Below are positions 17,048-26,127 of a stretch of 64,000 nucleotides of DNA, piece by piece (position 1 is the stretch's first letter; each line of letters starts with the position of its first letter). Source of the DNA: JACCYJ01 sp038198775 (GTDB taxonomy: Bacteria > Actinomycetota > Actinomycetes > Propionibacteriales > Nocardioidaceae). Under the pieces are notes generated by a model that saw nothing but the letters and a program-made list of their open reading frames with translations, did no database searches and had not been told where the DNA came from. The position numbers and the translations under genes were made by a program. The stretch lies in NCBI GenBank assembly GCA_038198775.1, contig JBBPZV010000043.1:62001-126000 (forward strand). The letters are read 5' to 3'.

Positions 17048-18565
17048 CTAGGGACAGGGGTCGGCCGCAGTCGGTCCGACACCGGCACAGCCACGGGCGG
17101 CCTGCAACCGGGCGTGCAGCTGCCGGAGCCGGCCGGGCGGTGGGTCGTTGCCGGGATTGCCGTCGCCGAGCAGGTTGCGGTTTTGTCGCGGGTCCTGACG
17201 CAGGTCGTAGTACTCGGTGAAGACGTCACCGGAGGGAAGATCGTCTTCGATGTAGGCCCAGCTGTCGGGTTTCAGCAGCTGGAACCACTGAGGGATCCGG
17301 TCGGCGCCGTCCTTGGTGACGAACGACTCGCTGTACTGCACCCGGCGCCGGGACGAGACGAGCAGCGACGTTCCGTCCATGACATGGTTAGGAGTGGTCC
17401 CGGTCGCGTCCAGGATCGTGGGGGTGAGGTCCACGTTGGTAGCCAGCCGATGGTCGACGGCGGGTTGCAGGTGCCCCGGCCACGCCACGAACATCGGCAC
17501 CTTGACGCTCGGCAGGTAAGGCACGGTCTTTCCGATGCGGTTGTGCTGACCGGTGAGCACACCGTTGTCGCTCCAGAAGATGACGATGGTGTTGCGTTCG
17601 TCGTGGCGGCGCAGCCACTGCTCGGTCCTGGCGATCTCGTCGTCGAGGCTGATCAGGGCCCGTTCCGCGCTCTTGCAGAAGTGCCTGACGCGGTCGGGGT
17701 TCAGGTTGTGGTTGCGCAGGTACGGCAGCTTGTCGCCCATGAAGCGCTCCCCCGGCGCGACGCAGTCCGGCACCGGCGTGCCGCGGTACTTCGGCTCCGG
17801 CTCTGCCACGTTGCCGAACGCGGCGCTCTTGTGGGACACGTGCGGGGCCCAGTAGGCGTACCAGGGTCGTCGGTCCGCGGTCGACTCGAACTGGCGCAGG
17901 CAGCCGCGCAGTTGTTGCCCGGAGTACGTGGTGGAGTAGCGGTGCACCCGGCGTGTCACGCCGTCCACGTTGACCTTGTAGTCGAAGTAGTTGGTGCTGA
18001 GCCAGCTGCGGGCACAGTCGAAGTACGGCGGGCGGGCCGCGTTGGGGATGCCCTGCAGGTACTTGCCGACGATCGTGGTGAAGTAGCCGGCCCGCTGCAG
18101 GGCGTACTGCACGGTCGTGCGCGGATCGAGGTTTCCGCCGGTGGTCAGGTCGGTGACCCCGCTGTTGTGGGGATAGCGGCCGCTCATCGCGGTGGCCCGA
18201 GACGGGCAGCACAGCGGGTCGCTGACGATCGCCTCGGGAAAGCTGACGCCGCGGCGCATCAGCCGCGCGGTGTGCGGCATGTACTGCGCGAGGTCCTTCG
18301 GCTGGTCGACCGGCTGGTCGTCGGTGACCACCATCAACACGTTGGGCTTGCCGACCACCTGGGGGATCGCCGGCCGGTCCGACACGGTCTTGACCGGCGA
18401 CGGTGTCGGGGCCTGCTCGCGGCGCGGGGCGGCGGCCGGGGAGCGGGGGGTTCCGGCGGCGGGCTGTGGGCCTGCCGTGCACCCGCTGGCGAGCACGAGC
18501 GCGACCACCGCAATCGCAGCTCCCCACCATCGCGTGCACACGGAAGCGGACCTTACGGGACGCAC
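17048..18565 (-). CDS. Sulfatase lipoprotein (formylglycine-dependent)
   Basis: The 505-residue exported protein of the alkaline-phosphatase superfamily has a lipobox LASGC with Cys29 for lipid attachment. An N-terminal metal site TDDQ lies near 81-84, and the sulfatase signature CCPSRATAMSGRY has Cys119 as the predicted formylglycine. It would hydrolyse sulfate esters of sugars at the cell surface. Closest overall type is arylsulfatase A/N-acetylglucosamine-6-sulfatase-like. This is notable because the same window encodes six sulfotransferases, so both addition and removal of sulfate are represented. GTG start; the substrate is not known. Confidence 0.88.
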   Translation of the reverse strand: MRPVRSASVCTRWWGAAIAVVALVLASGCTAGPQPAAGTPRSPAAAPRREQAPTPSPVKTVSDRPAIPQVVGKPNVLMVVTDDQPVDQPKDLAQYMPHTARLMRRGVSFPEAIVSDPLCCPSRATAMSGRYPHNSGVTDLTTGGNLDPRTTVQYALQRAGYFTTIVGKYLQGIPNAARPPYFDCARSWLSTNYFDYKVNVDGVTRRVHRYSTTYSGQQLRGCLRQFESTADRRPWYAYWAPHVSHKSAAFGNVAEPEPKYRGTPVPDCVAPGERFMGDKLPYLRNHNLNPDRVRHFCKSAERALISLDDEIARTEQWLRRHDERNTIVIFWSDNGVLTGQHNRIGKTVPYLPSVKVPMFVAWPGHLQPAVDHRLATNVDLTPTILDATGTTPNHVMDGTSLLVSSRRRVQYSESFVTKDGADRIPQWFQLLKPDSWAYIEDDLPSGDVFTEYYDLRQDPRQNRNLLGDGNPGNDPPPGRLRQLHARLQAARGCAGVGPTAADPCP

Positions 18566-18582
18566 CGGCCCGCACAGCGCAC

Positions 18583-18588
18583 TAACCT
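18583..18588 (+). promoter_or_regulatory. Leaderless -10 hexamer of the cNMP-binding gene
   Basis: TAACCT (TANNNT) lies 6 nt before the ATG at 18595. The 29-bp gap to the divergent sulfatase start leaves no room for a separate leader. Confidence 0.5.
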
Positions 18589-18594
18589 GATCCC

Positions 18595-19584
18595 ATGCGT
18601 GTCCAGAGCGCCGTCACCGCGGTCTCATGGATCCCGAGCGAGGCCGTGACCGGCATCGCCTTCAAGGTGCCGTTCCGCGTCGGAGTCGCCCACTACGACG
18701 AGCCGCCGCCGGCCCGGCTCGGCGACCTCGCGGAGCTCGTCGCCGCCGACCGGTGCCGGTTCGTGAACCGGTTGCAGGCCTGGATCGAGGTGGACGACGG
18801 CCGGATCACCGCCCACGGACAGTCCGGCGGCGGCCAGATCGGAGCCACCACGATGAGGGTCGGGCGCTCGGCGATGACGTTCGCGGCCGTCTCGCTGCCG
18901 GATCGTCAGGACACCGAGCGGCGCGGCGACACCGAGGTCCGTTTCGTGCAGACCTCCGGCGGTCGTACCGGCGTCCCCGCCCCCCGGCGGGTCTCGCACC
19001 CGCCGTACGTGCAGCTGAGCGCGCCCGTCGCCTGGACGACGCTGTCGTTGACATTGCGAGCGAACGGCTCGTCGGCGGGACACCTGGAGGGGGCCAGCCC
19101 GTTCCCCCGGCACTGGGTCTACGACGCACAGGGCGAGTTGGTGTCCAAGTCGGCCGTGATCAGCTATGCGACGTGGAGCACCACCGCCTTCGGCCGCCGT
19201 ACACCGTGGGGTGAGGAGGACTCGCCCGCCATGGTCAGCGCCGTCGAGTCGGCGCTGGAGCGGGAGCTGTCCCGGCAGGTGATGGCGGGGGCCCGACCCC
19301 GGATCCGCCGCCTGGCGGCCGGGGCGACGCTGACAGAGCAGGGCCAGCCGGGCGAGGAGCTGTACGTACTGCTCGACGGGGTGCTACGTGTCGAGGTCGA
19401 CCAGGAGCCGGTCGCCGAGGTGGGTCCGGGCGCGGTGCTCGGCGAGCGGGCTCTGCTGGAGGGCGGCCGCCGCACCTCGACCCTGCGCGCGGTCACCAAG
19501 TGCGCGGTTGCGGTCGCCGGCCGCGAGGCGATCGACGTGGCCGCGCTGCGAACTCTCGCGGAGGGGCACCGCCGCGAGGAGTGA
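18595..19584 (+). CDS. Cyclic nucleotide-binding domain protein
   Basis: The 329-residue protein has a ~215-residue N-terminal part with no domain I can name. The C-terminal cNMP-binding beta-roll, about residues 230-325, includes LTEQGQPGEELYVLLDGVL and GPGAVLGERALLEGGRR, which matches the phosphate-binding cassette position. There is no helix-turn-helix, so it is a sensor or effector rather than a Crp-type regulator. It may respond to nucleotide made by the nearby cyclase-ATPase protein. Leaderless ATG start. Confidence 0.8.
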   Translation: MRVQSAVTAVSWIPSEAVTGIAFKVPFRVGVAHYDEPPPARLGDLAELVAADRCRFVNRLQAWIEVDDGRITAHGQSGGGQIGATTMRVGRSAMTFAAVSLPDRQDTERRGDTEVRFVQTSGGRTGVPAPRRVSHPPYVQLSAPVAWTTLSLTLRANGSSAGHLEGASPFPRHWVYDAQGELVSKSAVISYATWSTTAFGRRTPWGEEDSPAMVSAVESALERELSRQVMAGARPRIRRLAAGATLTEQGQPGEELYVLLDGVLRVEVDQEPVAEVGPGAVLGERALLEGGRRTSTLRAVTKCAVAVAGREAIDVAALRTLAEGHRREE

Positions 19585-19596
19585 GAGGACGGCCTG

Positions 19597-20100
19597 TCAG
19601 CGGCGCGGCGGCAGCCGGTGCAGCTCGACGCTGTGCAGCATGGCGTTCTCGGCCACCGCGCTCAGGTAGGTGCAGTACGGCTGGCGCCGCCGGTCCGTCG
19701 GCGACCCGGGATTGAGCAGGCGCAGCCCGGTGGCTGTGGTCGTGTCCCATGGGATGTGGCTGTGCCCGAACACCAGCAGGTCCACGTCCGGGTATGCCGC
19801 GGCACAGCGGCGCTCGCGCCCGCGGGCGGGTCCGGTCTCGTGCACGACCGCGAGGCGCAGCCCGTCGACGTCGGCGCGGGCGACCTCGGGCAGCCTCGCC
19901 CGCAACGCCGGTCCGTCGTTGTTGCCGAAGACCGCCACCAACCGAGACGACCGCTCCAGGAACTCATCGAGCAGGCACCCGTCCACCCAGTCGCCGGCGT
20001 GGACGACCACGTCCGCCTCGCCCACCGCGTGCCACACCTGCGGCGGCAGCTCACGGGCCCGCTTGGGCACGTGGGTGTCGGCGAGCAGGAGCAGCCTCAT
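19597..20100 (-). CDS. YfcE/MJ0936-type metallophosphoesterase
   Basis: The 167-residue calcineurin-like phosphodiesterase has all the motifs of the family: DTH at 8-10, GDWVD, GNND, a lone His in VVHE, and GHSH near 130. Enzymes of this type hydrolyse phosphodiester bonds with two metal ions; the natural substrate is usually unknown. The true ATG at 20100 overlaps the upstream stop by 4 nt (ATGA), so translation is coupled to the glutamate synthase-like fragment. Confidence 0.88.
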   Translation of the reverse strand: MRLLLLADTHVPKRARELPPQVWHAVGEADVVVHAGDWVDGCLLDEFLERSSRLVAVFGNNDGPALRARLPEVARADVDGLRLAVVHETGPARGRERRCAAAYPDVDLLVFGHSHIPWDTTTATGLRLLNPGSPTDRRRQPYCTYLSAVAENAMLHSVELHRLPPRR

Positions 20101-20534
20101 CCCAGCGGGGTCGGTTCCCCGCCGCCGAGGTTGTCCCCGGAGGCCCCCGCCTCGGCGACCTCCGGCGGGCCCTGCGTCGCCAGCTCCGGCTGGCCCGGCT
20201 TGCCGTGGGTGGCGTGCGTACGCCCGAACGTGCGGTGGTGCACGATCACGTTTCCCGAGCTGTGCTCGAGGTCGTTGTCGGTACCGAAGCCGAAGTAGTT
20301 GTGCTCCAGCTTCGACGACGCATAGACCCACCGCCGCTGGTCACGGCTGAACGGGCGCTCCTCGTCGTGGCCGGCCACGATGTACTGCCGCAGCTCCGGA
20401 CCGACCGCCTCCAGCAGGTAGCGGCCGTGCCCGATGATCGGGAAGTTCCGCAAGATCGCGTGCCGGCGTTGGGCGACGTCGTGGGCGGCCACGGCGGCGA
20501 GCGCCGCTACCGGGGCACCCCACAGCTTCTTCAC
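20097..20534 (-). CDS. Stand-alone N-terminal domain of FMN-binding glutamate synthase family
   Basis: The 145-residue protein matches the opening section of the FMN-binding glutamate synthase family: a hydrophobic start, then QRRHAILRNFPIIGHGRYLL, the LRQYIVAGHDEERPFSRDQR stretch and NYFGFGTDNDLE. Full-length members are about 500 residues with an FMN/TIM-barrel catalytic domain, and that part is absent here. The last 45 residues are Gly/Pro-rich and unrelated. It is therefore a truncated or domain-only version without glutamate synthase activity. It sits between nuoN and the phosphoesterase gene, to which it is coupled by an ATGA overlap. Confidence 0.75.
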   Translation of the reverse strand: MKKLWGAPVAALAAVAAHDVAQRRHAILRNFPIIGHGRYLLEAVGPELRQYIVAGHDEERPFSRDQRRWVYASSKLEHNYFGFGTDNDLEHSSGNVIVHHRTFGRTHATHGKPGQPELATQGPPEVAEAGASGDNLGGGEPTPLG

Positions 20535-20560
20535 CGCGTCAGTCTGCCCGGTCGGCCCGC

Positions 20561-21982
20561 TCAGCGCAGCAGCGGAGCGTCGACCATCGCCCAGACCAGC
20601 CCGGACCCGAGGCCAACGAGCAAGGCCGCCGCGGCAGCGACCAGGGCGGCCGCCTCCGCGTACGGCCGCGAGGCCCCGCTCGTCGCGCCGGCCCCGGACG
20701 GCGAGGACATGCCGAACGCCGGCCCCAGCCAGCGCAGGTAGTAGAACAGGCTGGCCACGGTGTTCACCGCCGCGACCACCGTCAGCCAGGGCAGGCCGCC
20801 GTCCCAGGCAGCCGCGAACGTCGTCAGCTTGCCGACGAACACCCCGGCCGGCGGCGTCCCCACCAGTCCCAGCAGGCTGACCAGCAGTGCCCCGGCCAGC
20901 CAGGGTCGACAGCTGCTCAGCCGCTCGTACGAAGCGAGGCTGCGCCGCTCCGGCAGCGCCGCCACGACTGCAAAGGCCGCCAGGTTCGTGGCGGCGTAGG
21001 CGGCCAGGTACAGCAGCAGCGCCGGGAGGGCGAGGTCGCTGCGGCCGGCGACCGCAACCGGCAACAACAGGTAACCGACCTGGCTGACCGTGGACCAGCC
21101 GAGCAGCCGGCGCGCGTCGGTCTGGGCGAAGGCGGCCAGGTTGCCCAGCGTCATGCTGGCCGCGGCCAGCAGCGCCATCAGCAGCGGCCAGTCGACGCTG
21201 GGAGGCAGGGCGTCCAGCAACCGGTAGGCCGCCACCAGAGCACCGATCTTGGGCACGGTGGTGAGGAAGGCGGCAACGGTGGTGCTCGCCGCCTGCGCGG
21301 CGTCGGGGACCCAGAAGTGCGCGGGCACCCCGCCGGCCTTGAACATCAGCCCCGCCACGACCGCGACGCCGCCGGTCGCCAGCGCAGCCGGCGGCTGGGC
21401 GGCCAGCTGCGTCGCCAGCTGCGAGTAGGCGGTGGCGCCCGCCAGCCCGGAGAGCACGCTCACCCCAAGCAGCATCGTGATGCCGAACAGCGCCCCGAGC
21501 AGGTAGGTCTTGAGCGCCGCCTCGGCGGCCGCCGCCGAACGCTCCAGCCCGACCAGCGCATAGAGCGGGATGCTGCCGAGCAGGTAGCCGACCGCCAGGA
21601 TCAGCAGGTCGTTCGCTCCGGCCATCACCACCGCCCCCAACCCCGACAGCAGCAGCAGCGCGTACGTCTCGCTCTCCCGCGCCCGCCCGGCCAGCTCGTC
21701 GCCGCCCAGCCAGATCACCAGCAGCGTGGAGCCGATGACCAGCAGCCGGGCCGCCGTGGTCGCGGTGTCGGCCGCGTAGGTGCCGTCGAAGCCCAGCCGG
21801 TCACCCCCGCCCGCCGGAACGGCCGCGATGCCAGCCGCCACCGCCAGGGCTGCCACCGCGATCAGGCGCGCCACGTACTGCCTACGCCGCGGCAGGAACG
21901 ACCCGCTCAACAGCGCCGCCACCGCGCCGAGGAGGATCGCCGCCTCCGGCAGCAGCACCGCCGGCGCCATCGCGGTCCGCAC
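20561..21982 (-). CDS. nuoN: Complex I-like subunit N (antiporter-like)
   Basis: The 473-residue, roughly 14-helix protein belongs to the proton-pumping antiporter-like family. Recognisable parts include GVPAHFWVPDAAQAASTTVA near residue 215 and KIGALVAAYRLL with the conserved Lys of the channel. It closes the membrane-arm operon and starts 6 bp after the nuoM stop. A GTG start at 21982 was chosen, but an ATG four codons later is equally possible. As no standard NADH or quinone arm is encoded with it, gene names refer to homology only. Confidence 0.88.
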   Translation of the reverse strand: MRTAMAPAVLLPEAAILLGAVAALLSGSFLPRRRQYVARLIAVAALAVAAGIAAVPAGGGDRLGFDGTYAADTATTAARLLVIGSTLLVIWLGGDELAGRARESETYALLLLSGLGAVVMAGANDLLILAVGYLLGSIPLYALVGLERSAAAAEAALKTYLLGALFGITMLLGVSVLSGLAGATAYSQLATQLAAQPPAALATGGVAVVAGLMFKAGGVPAHFWVPDAAQAASTTVAAFLTTVPKIGALVAAYRLLDALPPSVDWPLLMALLAAASMTLGNLAAFAQTDARRLLGWSTVSQVGYLLLPVAVAGRSDLALPALLLYLAAYAATNLAAFAVVAALPERRSLASYERLSSCRPWLAGALLVSLLGLVGTPPAGVFVGKLTTFAAAWDGGLPWLTVVAAVNTVASLFYYLRWLGPAFGMSSPSGAGATSGASRPYAEAAALVAAAAALLVGLGSGLVWAMVDAPLLR

Positions 21983-21988
21983 GCGCGG

Positions 21989-23479
21989 CTACCGCCCCAC
22001 CTGGTGCACGAGCGTGGCCGCCGCTGGCTCGATGATCCCCAGCAGTGGCCGCGGCAGCACACCGATGAACACCACCAGGGCCAGCAGCAACCCGGTCGAC
22101 CAGGTCTCGGCCGGCGAGATGTCGACGAAGCCGGCGGACTGCCGGCGCAACGGCCCGGTGAACACCCGCTGCAGCGCCCGCAAGAACAGCGCCGCCGTCA
22201 CCACGATGCCCGGAAGTGCCACGGCCACCACCGGGGCGGCACCGATCCCCCCGGTGAAGATCTGGAACTCGGCGATGAAGCCGCTGAACGCCGGCAGGCC
22301 CAGCGAGGCGAACGCGGCCACGCCGAAGAAGGTGGCGTAGCGGGGCGCCACCTGCGCCAACCCTCCGTACCCGTCGATCTGGTAGCTGCGGTGCCGCTCC
22401 TGCATCACCCCGGCGAGCAGGAACAGTGCTCCGGTGATCAGCCCGTGGCTGACCATCTGGGTGACCGCCCCCGTCACGGCGAGCTGCCGCGCCGCGGTGG
22501 TGTCCGGGGCGACGACTCCGGCCGCGCCGACCGCGAGCACGACGTATCCCATGTGGTTGACCGAGGTGTAGGCGATCATCCGCTTCAGGTCGCGTTGCGC
22601 GAGCGCCACCAGCGCGCCGTACAGCACCGAGACGATGCCGACCGCTATCAGCACCCAGGCCCAGGCACGCCAGGAGTCCGGCAGCATGGGCATCGCGATC
22701 CGGACGAAGCCGTAGGTCCCCATCTTCAGCAGCACCCCGGCCAGCACCGCCGACCCGACCGCCGGGGCGTCGGTGTGCGCCGGCGGGAGCCAGGTGTGGA
22801 ACGGGACCGTCGGTGTCTTCACGGCGAGCCCGAGCAGCAGTGCCGCAAGCACCAGCCCGCCGACCAACGGGCTGTCTCGCAGCGGCGGGTTCCGGGTCAG
22901 CGTCACCATGTCGAACGTGTGCGGTGCCGCGGCGAGGTAGAGGCCGATGAAGCCGAGCAGCAGCGCCAGCGAGCCGAGGAAGGTGTAGAGGAAGAACTTC
23001 AGCGCCGAGCGGGCCGCGTCGCCGTGGCCCCAACCGGCGATGACGAAGTACATGCCGACGATCGACAGGTCGAAGAACACGAAGAACACCAGCAGGTCCT
23101 GCGCCGCGAACAGCCCGAGGCAGGTGGTCTGCAAGAACAAGTTCAGGGCCGCCTGCTGGCGCGGTCGCCGCTGTTCCCGCAATGCGTACACCGCACAGGC
23201 GACGAACACCACCCCGGTGAGCGCAAGCAGCGGCAGCGACAGCCCGTCCACGCCGACGTGGTAGCTGCTGCCGACGCTCGGGATCCAGCGCAGCTGCTCC
23301 TCGTACGCCAGGCCGGGCCGGTCCGCGGTCGCGTACCGCACCCACACGTAGCCCAGCAGGCCGAGGTCCGCGGCCGTGACGGCGACCCAGGTCCAGCGGG
23401 CGGTGGCGTCCCCGATCCGCGGCACGGCCACGAGCGGCAGCGCGGCCGCCAGCGGCAGGAACACCACCAGGCTGAGCAC
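21989..23479 (-). CDS. nuoM: Complex I-like subunit M (antiporter-like)
   Basis: The 496-residue antiporter-like subunit has the PFHTWLPPAHTDAPAVGS motif near residue 225 and the LLKMGTYGFVRIAMP helix with the channel Lys. In the fifth helix the near-invariant Glu is replaced by Asp in FFVFFDLSIVGMYFVIA. A later Lys helix and the GFIAEFQIFTG motif near 400 are present. It starts 1 bp after nuoL stops. The Glu-to-Asp change is conservative but unusual. Confidence 0.88.
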   Translation of the reverse strand: MLSLVVFLPLAAALPLVAVPRIGDATARWTWVAVTAADLGLLGYVWVRYATADRPGLAYEEQLRWIPSVGSSYHVGVDGLSLPLLALTGVVFVACAVYALREQRRPRQQAALNLFLQTTCLGLFAAQDLLVFFVFFDLSIVGMYFVIAGWGHGDAARSALKFFLYTFLGSLALLLGFIGLYLAAAPHTFDMVTLTRNPPLRDSPLVGGLVLAALLLGLAVKTPTVPFHTWLPPAHTDAPAVGSAVLAGVLLKMGTYGFVRIAMPMLPDSWRAWAWVLIAVGIVSVLYGALVALAQRDLKRMIAYTSVNHMGYVVLAVGAAGVVAPDTTAARQLAVTGAVTQMVSHGLITGALFLLAGVMQERHRSYQIDGYGGLAQVAPRYATFFGVAAFASLGLPAFSGFIAEFQIFTGGIGAAPVVAVALPGIVVTAALFLRALQRVFTGPLRRQSAGFVDISPAETWSTGLLLALVVFIGVLPRPLLGIIEPAAATLVHQVGR

Positions 23480-23480
23480 C

Positions 23481-25259
23481 TCAGCTCACCAGCCACAAGA
23501 CGGCGACGGCGACGACCAGCACCGCCACCGCTTGGGTGTAGTACTGGTGCAGCTGTCCGGTCTGGGGGCGGCGGGCCAGCGCCGCCAGCGCTCGGGTGCC
23601 GCGCCCGAGCGCCGAGACCGCGCCGTCGACGACCCGGTCGTCGGCCAAGGCTGCGGTGTCGGCGAAGCGCAGTGTGGAGCCGGAGATGGCGACGACCCCG
23701 CCGTCGACCCAGCGGTCGTCGAACCGCGCCAACGCCGCCGCCAGGCCGAGCACCGGGTTCACGACCACGGCGTTCGCCGCTCGCTCCAGCCCCAGCCAGT
23801 GCCGGGCCCAGTCGGGCTCGGGGACGCCCCAGCGGTGGACCGCGGCCAACGTGCCCAGCGCGATGACCGCGGCGACTGCCAGCCCGACCGGGTCGGCGGT
23901 GGCCAGCGGTGGCAGTGCCAGCACTCCCAGGGTCGCCGCCCCGGTTGCGAGCACGGCGATGGGCACCGTACGCCCGGCACCGACCCGGTCCGCGCCGGCT
24001 GGCCGGGCGTCGTCACCCCACAGTACGAACAGCGCCTTGCCCGCATAGGCCGCCGAGAGCAGCGACGCCACGAGCCCGGCGGCATAGAGCGGGGCGGAGA
24101 ACTCCCGGGCCGCGGAGAGCACGCCCTCCTTGGTGGCCCACAGGGACAGCGGAGGGGCGCCGGCCAACGCCAGCGCGGCGACGCCGAAGGCGACCCCGAC
24201 CAGCGGCCACCGCCGGGCGGCGCCGCGCAGCGCGACCAGCCGCTTGGTCCCCAGGGCGGAAAGCCAAGCACCGGCGGCCAGGAACAGCGCGGCCTTCGTG
24301 GCCGCGTGAGCGACCAGCTGGGCGGTGCCTCCGGTGACCGCACCCACCCCGGCGGCAAGCACGACGAACCCGAGCTGCGCCGACGTGGACGCCGCCAGCA
24401 GCTGCTTGAGGTCCCGCTGCCCGACCGCGACCGCACCCAGCGCCACGGCGGTGAGCGCACCGGCCCAGGCGACCGTCACGTCCGCCCATCGCGTGCTGGC
24501 CAGCAGCGGCTGCACGCGCAACAGCAGGTAGCCGCCCATCGCGACCATGGCGGCCGAGTGCAGCAACGCGCTGACCGCGCTCGGCCCCTCCATGGCCCGC
24601 GACAGCCAGTAGCTGAACGGCAGCTGGGCCGCCTTGCCGAGTGCCGCCACCACGACACCGGCGCAGACGACGTCCCGCCACCCCGGGCTCGCCGCTGCCA
24701 GGCCGCTCAGATCCAGGCCGCTACCGCCGGCCAGCGCCGCACCCGCGGCCAGATACAGCCCGAGGTCCGCGGTCCGGGTGGTGAGGAACGCGACCGCGCC
24801 CGCGCCGACGCGCTCCTCGGACTGCCACTCGAAGCCGATCAGCGCGTACGACGTCGCTCCCATGACCTCCCAGGCGACCAGCAGGGCCGGCAGCGTGGTA
24901 GCGGTGGCGGTGAGCGTCACCGCCGCGGCGAAGATCAGCATCAAACCGTGGAAACGTGCCGGTGACCTGGCTATGTCGGCCGCGGCGAAGACCAGAACCA
25001 GTAGCGTGACCGCGGCGATCGTCGGCAGCACGGCGGCCGAGAGTGCGTCGACGCCCAGCCCGAACCCTGCCTGCGGAAGGAACGGCATCGACACCGCCGG
25101 CCGGGTCAGCGCCGCGCCGACTGCCAGGCCCAGGCCGACGGCTGCCGTCGCGAGCGACAGCGACCGCGCGACCCGGTCGGCGGCCGCGCCGCAAAGTGCC
25201 AGCCCCGCGCCCACCAGGGCGGGGAGCAGCACCAACAGCCCCAGGACCGCCGCGCTCAT
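23481..25259 (-). CDS. nuoL: Complex I-like subunit L (antiporter-like, with lateral helix)
   Basis: The 592-residue protein is slightly shorter than the usual ~610. It keeps the fifth-helix Glu in LLVAWEVMGATSYALIGFEW, the SYWLSRAMEGPSAVSALLHS channel segment near residue 225, and the C-terminal lateral-helix region ending RPQTGQLHQYYTQA before a last anchor helix. The long frame extends upstream, but the ATG at 25259 overlaps the nuoK stop by 4 nt and gives a normal hydrophobic N-terminus. Proton or sodium translocation is expected only if a redox partner drives it. Confidence 0.9.
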   Translation of the reverse strand: MSAAVLGLLVLLPALVGAGLALCGAAADRVARSLSLATAAVGLGLAVGAALTRPAVSMPFLPQAGFGLGVDALSAAVLPTIAAVTLLVLVFAAADIARSPARFHGLMLIFAAAVTLTATATTLPALLVAWEVMGATSYALIGFEWQSEERVGAGAVAFLTTRTADLGLYLAAGAALAGGSGLDLSGLAAASPGWRDVVCAGVVVAALGKAAQLPFSYWLSRAMEGPSAVSALLHSAAMVAMGGYLLLRVQPLLASTRWADVTVAWAGALTAVALGAVAVGQRDLKQLLAASTSAQLGFVVLAAGVGAVTGGTAQLVAHAATKAALFLAAGAWLSALGTKRLVALRGAARRWPLVGVAFGVAALALAGAPPLSLWATKEGVLSAAREFSAPLYAAGLVASLLSAAYAGKALFVLWGDDARPAGADRVGAGRTVPIAVLATGAATLGVLALPPLATADPVGLAVAAVIALGTLAAVHRWGVPEPDWARHWLGLERAANAVVVNPVLGLAAALARFDDRWVDGGVVAISGSTLRFADTAALADDRVVDGAVSALGRGTRALAALARRPQTGQLHQYYTQAVAVLVVAVAVLWLVS

Positions 25260-25558
25260 CCGGCCAGGTCCGCGGCCATGTCGGTCATGTCGGCGCCGCG
25301 GGATCGATGCAGCAGCGTCGCCACCGCGAAGCCCATCGCCATCTCCACGGTCATCGCCGAGATCACTACCAGCAGCAGCACCTGACCGTCCGGGGACGGC
25401 GCCAGGAACCACCAGAAACCACCGGCGGCGAGGATCACGCCGTTGAGCATCAGCTCCAGACCCATCATCACCATCACGACGACCTGCTGGGACAGCGCGC
25501 CGTAGATGCCGACGGCGAACAGCGCCGCGGCCACGAGTAGGACCGTCTGCAACGTCAC
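25256..25558 (-). CDS. nuoK: Complex I-like subunit K
   Basis: The 100-residue, three-helix protein matches NuoK/MrpC. The second helix has the two membrane glutamates in GLELMLNGVILAA (about 33-45) and AMTVEMAMGFAVATLLHR (about 67-84). It has a GTG start. It overlaps nuoL by 4 nt and is itself overlapped by the nuoJ stop, so the run is translated as one unit. Confidence 0.9.
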   Translation of the reverse strand: MTLQTVLLVAAALFAVGIYGALSQQVVVMVMMGLELMLNGVILAAGGFWWFLAPSPDGQVLLLVVISAMTVEMAMGFAVATLLHRSRGADMTDMAADLAG

Positions 25559-26127
25559 CGGTTCACCCCTCCCGGCGCTGGGTCGTCCGCCGGCCGGCGA
25601 CTCAGGTCGTCACCGAAGCGGTCGTAGCGGCCGCGAGCCGACGCCAGCACCACGGCCGCCACCAAGGTGGCGAACAGCACCGGGCTGACCGTGAGCATCA
25701 CCAGCATCTTGGAGCCCATGATGGCGTTGCCGAGGGCTGTGGTGACGTCCACCGGGGGCGCTCCACGACGTGCCGGCCAGGGCACGAGCAGCGCCAATGC
25801 GGCGAGGCCGACGAACGTCGTGGCGGCGACGCCGGCCGCCCACCGGGGGGAGTGCACCATGTTCATCGGCATCAGGGCGGGGTTCATCCCCATGTACATG
25901 ACCATGAAGACGGCCATGATCGCCATCTCCATCACCATCATCAGGACGGTCACGATGCCGACGTACTCCAGGCCGAGCAGCAGCAACGCCAGCCCCACGG
26001 CGACGAACGACACGGCCAGGGCGTACGTGGCCCGGGCCATCGAGTCGACCCGGAAGACCAGGGCACCGAAGCCGACAGCCGCCACCGACAGGACCCAGAA
26101 CGCGACGTCCACGAACACCGCGCTCAT
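25555..26127 (-). CDS. nuoJ: Complex I-like subunit J
   Basis: The 190-residue protein has five predicted helices. The third carries the LGLEYVGIVTVLMMVMEMAI segment with the pi-bulge region and conserved Glu of NuoJ. The ATG at 26127 is fixed by the 4-nt overlap with nuoH. Met-rich stretches (VMYMGMNPALMPMNM) follow the third helix and are unusual; Met clusters can bind copper, and copper genes head this operon, but that link is speculative. Confidence 0.87.
   Translation of the reverse strand: MSAVFVDVAFWVLSVAAVGFGALVFRVDSMARATYALAVSFVAVGLALLLLGLEYVGIVTVLMMVMEMAIMAVFMVMYMGMNPALMPMNMVHSPRWAAGVAATTFVGLAALALLVPWPARRGAPPVDVTTALGNAIMGSKMLVMLTVSPVLFATLVAAVVLASARGRYDRFGDDLSRRPADDPAPGGVNR

Noticed and set aside
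21317..23866. 849-codon plus-strand frame opposite nuoN and nuoM
   Set aside because: Translation is Arg/Gln/His-rich without domains and mirrors codon bias of the real genes on the minus strand.
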